This document shows positions 1 through 6,234 of a stretch of 13,860 bases of DNA, one piece after another. Numbering within the stretch: the first letter of the stretch is position 1; each line of letters starts with the position of its first letter. The stretch is from contig NZ_JNXT01000110.1 in the NCBI RefSeq assembly GCF_000716675.1, positions 1 through 13,860 of the forward strand, in the 5' to 3' direction. The notes below the pieces were generated by a model. It was not told where the DNA came from. It ran no database searches and saw only the letters and a program-made list of their open reading frames with translations. Position numbers and translations under genes: made by a program. The stretch comes from Streptomyces alboflavus. Its GTDB lineage: Bacteria; Actinomycetota; Actinomycetes; Streptomycetales; Streptomycetaceae.

Positions 1-1
1 C

Positions 2-1663
2 GCCCATCCTGCTCAGCCCGCCCCACCGGCCCCCCCGGCCGCCTACGGCCCACCGCCCGCCTACGGCCCGCCCCAGCAGCCCCCGCCAGGCCCGCCCGCA
101 CCACCCGCCTCGCCCTACGGCACCCCCGAACTCCTCGAACCCCCCGTCACGCCCAGGGCGCCCGCGCCCGACCCCGGCCCGCCGGAGCCGCTGCGGCCCG
201 TCGCCGCCGCGCTGCTCAACCTCACCGGCCTCGGCCTCGGCTACGTCCTCATCCGGGCCTGGATACCCGCCGCCCTGTGCTGGGTCGCCACCGCCGCGCT
301 GCTCCTCGTCGCCCTGCCCGCCGACGTCGACGGCGTGCCCGGCGGCGCCCTCCTCGGCTACGTCGTCGTGCTCGCGCTCGCCGCCGCCGACGCCGCCCGC
401 CGCGCCCGCCGCACCCCCATCGGCTGGCGGCTGCGCGCCCCCCTCGCCGCCGGGCTCGGCGTCGTCCTGCTCGCCGTGCCCGCGTCCGGCGCGCTCGCCT
501 ACGACTCCGCGCAGGACGAGGCCGTCGAACAGATGCTGCTCGACCGGCTCGACAAGGCCGACCGGCTCGTCAAGGCCCAGGAGGGCCGCCCGTTCACGGC
601 CACCGAGAGCGAGTACCGCGACGCCCTCGGCACCTACCGCGACCTCGTCCGCGACCACGCCGGCTCACGCGCCGCCGACCGCGTCCCGGACCGCCTCGAC
701 ACGTACTACAAGTCCGTCGCCGCGCCCTACGCCGACCGCCAGTACTGCGAGGCCATCGAGCCCCTGAAGTATCTGCGCACCCTGCCCGACAGCCTCGGCA
801 AGGACCGCCTCGGCCGCCTCGCCGCCTGGCCCGACAACCGCCTCGCCGACTCCTTCTACGCCTGCGGCATGACCTCGCTCGGCAAGACCGGCGGCGGCTC
901 CGACCTGCGGGAGCTGATGAGCACCTTCCCCGGGTCCGACGCCGCCGCCAAGGTCGTCCCCGGCATTCGCGCCGCGATCGACGAGCGCGCCGACGAGCTG
1001 ACGGGCCCCGACCCCTGCTCGGCCACCACCGAGCTGCGCGCCATCCGCACCACCGCCGAGACCCTGCCCGGCGAGACCGCGTCCTCGCTCCGCGCGAAGG
1101 CCGCGGGCACCATCCGGTCCGGCAGCTACGCCTGCGGCGTCGACGACTTCAAGGACGGTCGCTACACCGAGGCCGCCAAGACCCTCTCGGGCTACGCCGA
1201 CACGTACAGGGACAGCGGCAGGGCCAAGCGCGCCCGCACCATCGCCATCGCCGCCGAGGTCGCCGCCGCCCGCCCGCAGGCGGGCGGCAAGCTGCCCGCA
1301 CAGCGCGGACCCGGCTCCGGCCAGGAGTTCGTCATCAAGAACGACGGCCCGAGCGCCGTCGAGGTCCTCTTCACCGGCCCCGCCACCGGCAGCGTCAAGC
1401 TCGGCCCCTGCCTCGGCTGCACCACGTACAGCAGCAGGACCGAAGGACGCGCCAAGGCCTGCAAGGCGAGCGGCCGCAGCTACCCGCAGAAGACCCTGCG
1501 GCTGCCCGCCGGTGAGTACCACTTCCTCTACAAGCGCGGCACCGGCGCCGGAAACCTGGTCCGCGACCACAGCGACGGCGCCAAGGTGCAGGGCGGCTAC
1601 CGCTACACGGACTGCGCCTACGTCGTCCGCGGCGGCTTCGGTGACTTCTCACCCCGGACCTGA
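2..1663 (+). CDS. Proline-rich multipass membrane protein with duplicated Cys-repeat region (5' partial)
   Basis: The frame is open from base 2, so the start lies left of the window; the internal GTG at 335 is not a credible start because the coding pattern continues upstream of it. Counting residues from base 2: residues 1-65 are Pro/Ala/Gly-rich with AYGPP repeats (a likely disordered cytoplasmic tail); hydrophobic segments lie at about 68-86, 88-106, 115-131 and 146-166; the rest should face outside. Residues ~245-420 are helical and contain two similar ~90-residue units, each with a Cys and a YACG motif exactly 39 residues apart (C249/C288 and C339/C378), resembling TPR-type repeats. The C-terminal ~110 residues form a separate beta-rich-looking domain with four cysteines (470, 473, 487, 538), suggesting disulfides. 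I do not recognise a specific function. It is upstream of, and co-directional with, the T4SS-like operon but separated by 335 bases, so a shared role is only a guess. Confidence 0.85.
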   Translation, partial: AHPAQPAPPAPPAAYGPPPAYGPPQQPPPGPPAPPASPYGTPELLEPPVTPRAPAPDPGPPEPLRPVAAALLNLTGLGLGYVLIRAWIPAALCWVATAALLLVALPADVDGVPGGALLGYVVVLALAAADAARRARRTPIGWRLRAPLAAGLGVVLLAVPASGALAYDSAQDEAVEQMLLDRLDKADRLVKAQEGRPFTATESEYRDALGTYRDLVRDHAGSRAADRVPDRLDTYYKSVAAPYADRQYCEAIEPLKYLRTLPDSLGKDRLGRLAAWPDNRLADSFYACGMTSLGKTGGGSDLRELMSTFPGSDAAAKVVPGIRAAIDERADELTGPDPCSATTELRAIRTTAETLPGETASSLRAKAAGTIRSGSYACGVDDFKDGRYTEAAKTLSGYADTYRDSGRAKRARTIAIAAEVAAARPQAGGKLPAQRGPGSGQEFVIKNDGPSAVEVLFTGPATGSVKLGPCLGCTTYSSRTEGRAKACKASGRSYPQKTLRLPAGEYHFLYKRGTGAGNLVRDHSDGAKVQGGYRYTDCAYVVRGGFGDFSPRT

Positions 1664-1700
1664 GGGCCGAGCCTGGCACCGGACCTGACGGCCCGTCTGG

Positions 1701-1718
1701 AGGCCCCGCCCCGGGCCT
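1701..1718 (+). terminator. Weak hairpin after the membrane-protein gene
   Basis: AGGCCC (1701-1706) pairs with GGGCCT (1713-1718) around a 6-base loop, 38 bases after the TGA at 1661-1663. There is no T-run behind it, which is common for Streptomyces terminators, but the stem is short, so this is tentative. Confidence 0.3.
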
Positions 1719-1726
1719 GCCTGAGT

Positions 1727-1734
1727 TGACGTCA
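1727..1734. repeat. TGACGTCA palindrome, copy 1
   Basis: Perfect 8-bp palindrome in the intergenic region. An identical copy occurs at 1879-1886, 152 bp further on. Two identical 8-bp palindromes inside 335 bases are unlikely by chance and could be operator half-sites for a dimeric regulator; no regulator is identified. Confidence 0.4.
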
Positions 1735-1776
1735 GTGGCCACGCCGGACATTCATTGCCCGGCGTCACCCCTCGTG

Positions 1777-1789
1777 ATACACAGAGTGA
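1777..1789 (+). promoter_or_regulatory. BldD-box-like dyad
   Basis: The sequence ATACACAGAGTGA matches the published BldD core TnACnC(A/T)GnGTnA at every specified position except the first (A instead of T). BldD is the c-di-GMP-responsive developmental regulator of Streptomyces. The site lies about 210 bases upstream of the first T4SS-like gene and about 115 bases after the preceding gene, in the right place to influence the downstream operon. One site found by eye is weak evidence; binding is inferred. Confidence 0.35.
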
Positions 1790-1878
1790 CCATACGTTCC
1801 TGCGTAGAGCGTTCTGCGTCCGCCGCCGACCGCCGACGCGGGCTGCGTACGACGAAACGTGCGAAGTCGGCCAACAAA

Positions 1879-1886
1879 TGACGTCA
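1879..1886. repeat. TGACGTCA palindrome, copy 2
   Basis: Second identical copy of the palindrome at 1727-1734. It lies about 113 bases upstream of the start at 1999, with an A-rich flank on its left. Confidence 0.4.
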
Positions 1887-1945
1887 AGGCGGCACGCGCC
1901 GGACCGATTGTCAGCGAGAATGAGCCTCGTCCTCTGTACTGGGTA

Positions 1946-1965
1946 GGCAGAGGCGGGCAGAGGCG
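1946..1965 (+). repeat. 10-bp perfect tandem repeat
   Basis: GGCAGAGGCG occurs twice head-to-tail at 1946-1955 and 1956-1965, ending 33 bases before the start codon at 1999 and so probably within the 5' untranslated leader or core promoter. Function unknown. Confidence 0.5.
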
Positions 1966-1998
1966 CGAGAACAACCCACTAGGGGCGGTGAGTTACAC

Positions 1999-2307
1999 AT
2001 GCTTATGGCAGCCGAGAAGGGCGACATCAACACCATCATCGGTGGGATCGCCCCCGACTGGGGCCCCTTCGGGAGCCTGGGCAATGAGGCGCGCGTGATG
2101 ATCGAGGTGGTGATGGCCGTGGCCATCCTGCTGTGCCTCGGCATCGCGATCTGGGGCGCCGCCAAACAACGCATCGGCGCGACGGCCCTGCGCGACACCT
2201 TCAGCGCGGAACAGGGCAAAGGCCTGATCATCGCCGGTCTCACCGGCGTCTTCATCATCGGCTCGCTGGGCACGCTGTTCACCATCGTGTACGGCATGGC
2301 GGTCTGA
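1999..2307 (+). CDS. Small two-helix membrane protein, first gene of T4SS-like cluster
   Basis: 102 residues. The start at 1999 is supported by a purine-rich GGGGCGGTGAG ending 6 bases upstream; ATG 2005, two codons later, is a less well spaced alternative. Residues ~33-54 and ~75-99 are membrane helices separated by a basic-to-mixed loop (KQRIGATALRD, 56-66); the N-terminal 30 residues are polar without a clear signal peptide. Size and topology (two helices, short loop) are like those of VirB2/TrbC-type pilins or other small membrane components of T4SS. There is no sequence motif that decides this, so the pilin idea rests on context: the genes downstream encode VirB8-, VirB6-, PrgI/VirB4- and VirD4-like proteins. 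A 181-base gap separates it from the next gene, so its expression could differ from the rest, as would suit a subunit needed in many copies. Confidence 0.85.
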   Translation: MLMAAEKGDINTIIGGIAPDWGPFGSLGNEARVMIEVVMAVAILLCLGIAIWGAAKQRIGATALRDTFSAEQGKGLIIAGLTGVFIIGSLGTLFTIVYGMAV

Positions 2308-2316
2308 CACCCGTTC

Positions 2317-2332
2317 CCCGGCTGCCACCGGG
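2317..2332 (+). terminator. Short hairpin in the 181-base gap after the small membrane gene
   Basis: CCCGG (2317-2321) and CCGGG (2328-2332) flank a 6-base loop and are followed by TTCTCCCC. It starts 10 bases after the stop at 2307. It could attenuate transcription between gene one and the rest of the cluster; the 5-bp stem makes it marginal. Confidence 0.25.
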
Positions 2333-2488
2333 TTCTCCCCCGTCCGACGCGCCCACCGGCTGAGGTTGCAACTCCCTGATGTCCAGTCACCACACCGCGC
2401 CCGCGCGGGAGCCGGCCCGGCTACCGTCGTACCGGGTGCACCTGGCGGATAGCGCGGTCAAGCAAGAGGTTGAGGGGACGTACGCGGC

Positions 2489-3442
2489 ATGAGCGATGAC
2501 GATGACCTCTTCGGCGGCACGGGCGAGACCCGGACGCGGCTCCCGGAGGGCGACGGCGCCGACGGGTACGGCTCCCGCAGACCCGCACGCGGCGCCAGCC
2601 GTTCCCCCTCCCGCAGCGTCGTCACCGTCATCGGCGTCGTCGTCCTCCTCATCGCCGCCATCGCCTTCGCCAACCGCGACGACTCGTCGTCCGACGGGGG
2701 CGGGGACGGGGGGCGCGGGGGCGGGAAGGGGGCGGAGGCGGCTCCTACGGCGCCTACGGGGGAGAAGCCGGTGGACGGGAAGGGTGCGACCGGCATCGCT
2801 TCGGGGTACGCCAAGACCCAGCAAGGCGCCGAGAGCGCCGCCGCCAACTACGCCGTGGCGCTCGGCTCCGCCGAGATGTTCGACAAGTCCAAGCGGGACG
2901 GCATCCTCAAGGCCATCATGGCCCCGGCCAGCGTGGCCAGGTTCAAGGCGGACCTCGACAAGGCGTACACCGCCGACTTCTTCAAGAACGTGGGCCTGAA
3001 GGCGGACGGCAGCACGCCGAGCGGCTTCCAGTTCGTCTCCCGCACCAGCCCGATCGGCACCAAGGTCACCGAGTTCGCCGACGGCAAGGCCACCGTGGCC
3101 GCCTGGTGCGGCGGGCTGCTCGGCCTGGCCGGTGAGCAGTCCACCAAGCCGGTCACCAGCAGCTGGTTCACCATCACCATGCAGCTGGAGTGGGTCGACG
3201 GCGACTGGAAGATCACCACGCACTCCCAGAAGGAAGGTCCCGCCCCCGTCCCGGGCGACGACCGCGCGTCCAACTCCGACGAGATCGCCAAGGCGGTCGA
3301 AGGGTACGGAGGGTTCACGTATGCCCCGGTAGCCGCCGCCGTCCCGTCCTCACCGTCACGGCCGCCTTCGCGGCCGTGCAGACCGCCGTGCTCCTCTTCG
3401 CCACGCGCGCCGCGGCCGAGCCCGACGACCCCTGCGCGCTGA
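2489..3442 (+). CDS. Single-pass membrane protein with VirB8/TcpC-like outer domain (3' end altered by apparent frameshift)
   Basis: Start ATG 2489, with GAGGGGA at 2472-2478. Residues 1-43 are acidic then Arg/Ser-rich (cytoplasmic), 44-61 form one membrane helix, 62-105 are a Gly-rich linker, and ~110-255 are a soluble domain whose QLEWVDGDWKI strand (232-242) is typical of NTF2-like folds. VirB8 and Gram-positive TcpC share that fold and scaffold T4SS channels, so a VirB8-like role is inferred from topology, fold cue and neighbours. As written, the frame runs to 3442, and the last ~38 residues are Pro/Ser/Arg low-complexity that merely read the next gene's signal peptide out of frame. If one C in the run 3324-3327 is removed, the protein ends naturally as GGFTYAR at a TAG (3330-3332), giving 280 residues. 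I think the 280-residue form is the ancestral one. Codons in 2696-2790 (many GGG, CCT, ACG) are unlike the neighbours. Confidence 0.85.
   Translation: MSDDDDLFGGTGETRTRLPEGDGADGYGSRRPARGASRSPSRSVVTVIGVVVLLIAAIAFANRDDSSSDGGGDGGRGGGKGAEAAPTAPTGEKPVDGKGATGIASGYAKTQQGAESAAANYAVALGSAEMFDKSKRDGILKAIMAPASVARFKADLDKAYTADFFKNVGLKADGSTPSGFQFVSRTSPIGTKVTEFADGKATVAAWCGGLLGLAGEQSTKPVTSSWFTITMQLEWVDGDWKITTHSQKEGPAPVPGDDRASNSDEIAKAVEGYGGFTYAPVAAAVPSSPSRPPSRPCRPPCSSSPRAPRPSPTTPAR
2696..2735 (+). other. G-run tract (potential G-quadruplex) inside CDS
   Basis: At least five runs of three to six G separated by 1-3 bases occur on the coding strand, encoding the Gly-rich linker just after the membrane helix of the VirB8-like protein. 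Most glycine codons here are GGG, whereas the rest of the window prefers GGC. The run pattern meets the usual definition of a quadruplex-forming sequence in DNA or mRNA. Confidence 0.5.
3308..3313 (+). promoter_or_regulatory. Ribosome binding site fixing the VirB6-like start at 3321
   Basis: GGAGGG lies 7 bases before ATG 3321. This is the only strong Shine-Dalgarno near the beginning of the VirB6-like frame and points to 3321 as the real start, even though the ATG is in a different frame from the rest of the gene in this sequence. Confidence 0.7.
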
Positions 3443-4650
3443 TCCACGGTCCCGCCAAGAAGTACTGCGAACAAGGCGAAGGCGGCGACAGCGGCACCCC
3501 CAAATCCCCCACCGACGACGGCGCCTTCTCCAAGCTCGACCCGCTCTCCTCCCTCGCCCGCGGCTTCGGCGACGCCGCGTCGTGGATCGTCAACAAGCTC
3601 ACGGAGTACGTGAACGACACCGCCGCGGTGGACTTCACCAACGAGAAGTTCCTCCAGCAGTACGCCGTGGTGTTCGCCGCCTCGACCGTGCTCACGCTGA
3701 TCGTGTGGCTGCTGGCCGTCGCCAAGCGCGCGATCCGCGGCGTACCGATGCTCACCGCACTGTCCGAGGCCATCGGATTCCTGTGGCTGACGGTCCTCGC
3801 CTCCGCGTTCACCCCGCTGATCCTCGCCACCGTCGTGTCCGCGACCGACGGCATCTCCGAGGTGCTCGCGAAGTCCGTGGGCGGCGAGACCGACAAGTTC
3901 TTCGGCACGTTCTCGCAGGCCCTGGACAAGGGCACCGACATCGGCGGCGGCCCGATCATGCTGATCGTCGTGTCCGCCGTGTCCATCGCCGCCGCGGGCA
4001 TCCTCTGCCTGGAGCTGGTGATCCGCGCCGCCATGCTGTACGTCGGCGCGCTCCTCGGCACCGTCGTCTACTCGGGGCTCGTCGACAAGAACACCTGGGG
4101 CCGCATCCGCCGCTGGGCGGGCCTGATGATCGCGATCATCCTCGTCAAGCCGATCATCGTGATCGTGCTCGGCATCGCCGGGGCGTTGCAAGGGGAGGAC
4201 GGGCCCGACTCGCTGTCCGCCGTCGTCTCCGGGCTCTCCGTCATCCTCCTCGCCATCTTCGCCAGCGCCTCCATCTACCGCTTCGTCCCCGGCTTCGGCG
4301 ACGACATCATGGCCACCCGCAACAACCGCCTCATGCGCGGCGCCGAGAACCGCGCCGCCACCGCCCTCAACTCGCCCGCCGCCTGGGTCGCCCAGGGCAT
4401 CCGCACCCACAGCGCCCGCTCCAACGGCAAGGCCGGCGGCGGCAAGGCGGGCGGCGGCGACACCCCGCCCCAGCCCGCCACGGCCAACGCCGTCGGCAGC
4501 GGCGTGTCCACCCACGGCCACCGCTCGGGCTCCCCGAACGGCGGCGGAACTGTCCCCTCCGCCGCACCCCCGCCCCGTACAAGCCCGTCGAACACCCCGC
4601 ACGCGGGCAACCGCGGCGGTACGAACAGCACTGGAGGTGAAGGGCGTTGA
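3321..4650 (+). CDS. Polytopic TrbL/VirB6-like T4SS membrane protein (frameshift at its start)
   Basis: ATG 3321 has an excellent ribosome site but meets a TAG after three codons (ATG CCC CGG TAG). Without one C of the run 3324-3327 it reads MPGSRRRPVLTVTAAF and continues in the long frame ending at 4650 (442 residues). Uninterrupted, that frame only reaches back to a poor GTG at 3190, deep inside the previous gene, and there is no usable start between. In corrected numbering: Arg-rich signal peptide with AAA before E33; short outer segment with C38 and C49; membrane helices at about 114-133, 150-172, 211-231, 233-250, 266-286 and 300-317; then a ~110-residue Gly/Pro/Ser-rich cytoplasmic tail with a GKAGGGKAGGG repeat. 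TrbL/VirB6 proteins form the inner-membrane channel base of T4SS. The stop overlaps the next gene's TTG start (TTGA), indicating translational coupling. If the extra C is real, the gene may be poorly expressed. Confidence 0.8.
4633..4640 (+). promoter_or_regulatory. Strong ribosome binding site for a TTG start
   Basis: GGAGGTGA is a near-perfect anti-16S match placed 6 bases before TTG 4647, inside the 3' end of the VirB6-like gene. It decides the rare TTG start and the 4-base TTGA overlap. Confidence 0.75.
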
Positions 4651-6206
4651 CGACCCAGTCCCATGTGTCCCCACCGGTCACGCCCCGCCGCACCTATCTG
4701 ATCGGCCGCGCCCGGCCGAACGCCATCATCGGCCGCAACCGCGAGACCGGCGAGATCGCCCTGATCATCGGCGGCGCCTTCCTCGGCATGATGTGCGGCA
4801 TCCTCATCCCCTTCCTCTTCCCGCGCATCCTGCTGCTCATGGGCTTCCCCCTGATCGCGATCGCGGCCGTGTACCTGCCCTTCAAGGGCCGCACCTTCTA
4901 CAAGTGGTTCGAGATCAACCGCAGCTTCAAGCGCTCCCTGCGGCACGGCACCGCCTACCGCTCCGGCGTCGCCGAGGCCGGGGTGCGCCTCGACGGCCGC
5001 GAGGTCGAGATCGGCCCGCCGCCCGGCATCGGCCGCATCAACTGGCTCGCCGCGCCCTTCGGCCCGGACGAGATCGCCGTGCTCCTGCACGCCGACCGGC
5101 GCACCGTCACCGCCGCCATCGAGATCGAGGGCCCCGGCGTCGGCCTGCGCGACAGCGAGGACCAGGAAGCCCTCGTCGACCGCTTCGGCACGCTCCTCAA
5201 GCACGTCGCCAACGGCGACGGCTTCGTGACGCGCCTTCAGATGCTCGCCCGTACGCTGCCCGCCGACCCCGACGCGCACGCCAAGGACGTCACCGCCCGC
5301 GGCGACGACCGCGCGCTGCCCTGGCTCCAGCACAGCTACGAACAGCTCCAGTCGATGGTGTCCACCAGCAGCGAGCAGCACCGCGCCTACCTCGTCGCCT
5401 GCATGCACTACTCCCGCGACCTCGCCGCCGAGGCCCAGGCCATGGCCCGCGCCTCCCGCCCGCACGGCGGCAGGAAGCTCGACAAGGACGCCGGGCTCGC
5501 CGTCGTCATGGCCCGCGAGCTCACCGACATCTGCTCCCGCCTCCAGGAAGCCGACATCCGCGTCCGCCAGCCCCTCGGCCAGGGCCGCCTCGCCTCCCTC
5601 GTGCACTCCATGTACGACCCCGACCACCCCATCGACCACCTCCAGGCCATGACCAAGCGCAACGCCTGGCCCGCCGAGCTGGACGCGATGGAGCCGACGT
5701 ACCTCCAGGCGAAGACCCGCGAGTCGACCACCCGCGCCCCCTGGTGCCACGCCACGGCCTGGGTGAAGGAGTGGCCGATGACCCCGGTCGGCGTCAACTT
5801 CCTCGCCCCGCTGCTCGTCCACACGCCCGACGTCATCCGCACCGTCGCCGTCACCATGGACCTGGAACCCACCGAGGTCGCCATCGAGCGGATGCTCACG
5901 GAGAAGACCAACGACGAGGCCGAGGCCAGCCGCCAGGCCAAGATGAACCGCACCGTCGACCCCCGCGACATCGCCTCCCACTCCCGCCTCGACCAGCGCG
6001 GCGAGGACCTGGCGAGCGGCGCCGCCGGCGTCAACCTGGTCGGCTACATCACGGTGTCGTCCCGCTCCCCCGAGGCCCTCGCCCGCGACAAGCGGACGAT
6101 AAGGGCATCGGCCGGAAAGTCGTATCTGAAGCTGGAGTGGTGCGACCGCGAGCACCACCGGGCATTTGTGAACACGCTGCCGTTCGCGACCGGCATCCGG
6201 CGATGA
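4647..6206 (+). CDS. SCO6880-family PrgI-like protein with VirB4 N-terminal-like region
   Basis: 519 residues from TTG 4647. The N-terminus resembles PrgI/VirB3: a short polar leader with RRTYLIGRARPNAIIGRNRETGE (split as 15-29 and 30-36), helices at ~37-57 and ~60-78, then KGRTFYKWFEINRSFKR. Residues ~100-519 are soluble and look like the non-ATPase N-terminal part of VirB4/TrbE proteins, including a near-terminal FVNTLPF segment comparable to the conserved Phe/Leu-Pro stretch that precedes the VirB4 motor domain. There is no Walker motif. The ATPase motor is encoded by the next gene, 28 bases on, so the two genes together would rebuild a PrgI-VirB4 chain. The family is widespread in Streptomyces and I recognise its N-terminus with fair confidence; the split-VirB4 reading is inference. 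It should sit at the inner membrane, docking the ATPase to the channel. Confidence 0.9.
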   Translation: MTTQSHVSPPVTPRRTYLIGRARPNAIIGRNRETGEIALIIGGAFLGMMCGILIPFLFPRILLLMGFPLIAIAAVYLPFKGRTFYKWFEINRSFKRSLRHGTAYRSGVAEAGVRLDGREVEIGPPPGIGRINWLAAPFGPDEIAVLLHADRRTVTAAIEIEGPGVGLRDSEDQEALVDRFGTLLKHVANGDGFVTRLQMLARTLPADPDAHAKDVTARGDDRALPWLQHSYEQLQSMVSTSSEQHRAYLVACMHYSRDLAAEAQAMARASRPHGGRKLDKDAGLAVVMARELTDICSRLQEADIRVRQPLGQGRLASLVHSMYDPDHPIDHLQAMTKRNAWPAELDAMEPTYLQAKTRESTTRAPWCHATAWVKEWPMTPVGVNFLAPLLVHTPDVIRTVAVTMDLEPTEVAIERMLTEKTNDEAEASRQAKMNRTVDPRDIASHSRLDQRGEDLASGAAGVNLVGYITVSSRSPEALARDKRTIRASAGKSYLKLEWCDREHHRAFVNTLPFATGIRR

Positions 6207-6234
6207 ACCTCAACGGTAGGGGTGTGAAGGTGCG

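Larger units (their letters stand above)
1664..1998. other. 335-base intergenic region, likely promoter of the T4SS-like operon
   Basis: I see no convincing gene here; the short open frames lack coding bias. It is visibly less GC-rich than the flanking genes, as expected of regulatory DNA. Its contents: a 6-bp GC hairpin (1701-1718) just after the upstream stop, two TGACGTCA palindromes (1727-1734 and 1879-1886), a BldD-box-like dyad (1777-1789), an imperfect direct repeat CGTTCCTGCGT / CGTTCTGCGT (1795-1805, 1810-1819), and a perfect 10-bp tandem repeat (1946-1965). A TTGTCA at 1908-1913 looks like a -35 element but has no convincing -10 at normal spacing, so I do not place a promoter. Confidence 0.6.

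Noticed and set aside
335..1663. GTG 335 as the start of the left-edge gene
   Set aside because: The frame is open and protein-like (Pro-rich tail, two membrane helices) all the way back to base 2, so the real start is outside the window.
1908..1940. TTGTCA (-35-like) with TGTACT as a sigma-70-type promoter
   Set aside because: The spacing is too long (over 20 bases) and the -10 match is poor; not enough to call a promoter.
1755..1946. Small open frame in the intergenic region as a gene
   Set aside because: No coding bias, no ribosome site, and it overlaps the regulatory-looking elements.
1946..1965. Tandem GGCAGAGGCG as the beginning of a CRISPR or iteron array
   Set aside because: Only two 10-bp units with no spacers, no further copies, and no cas or replication genes nearby.
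3190..3320. GTG 3190 as the true start of the VirB6-like gene
   Set aside because: It would add ~44 Arg-rich residues read out of frame from the VirB8-like gene, before a typical signal peptide, and has no good ribosome site; the frameshift explanation fits better.
4275..6158. A 627-codon open frame on the minus strand over the VirB6-like and PrgI-like genes
   Set aside because: It is a shadow of high-GC codon use on the other strand: Gly/Ala/Val/Asp-rich with no domain, while the plus-strand frames have clear membrane helices and ribosome sites.
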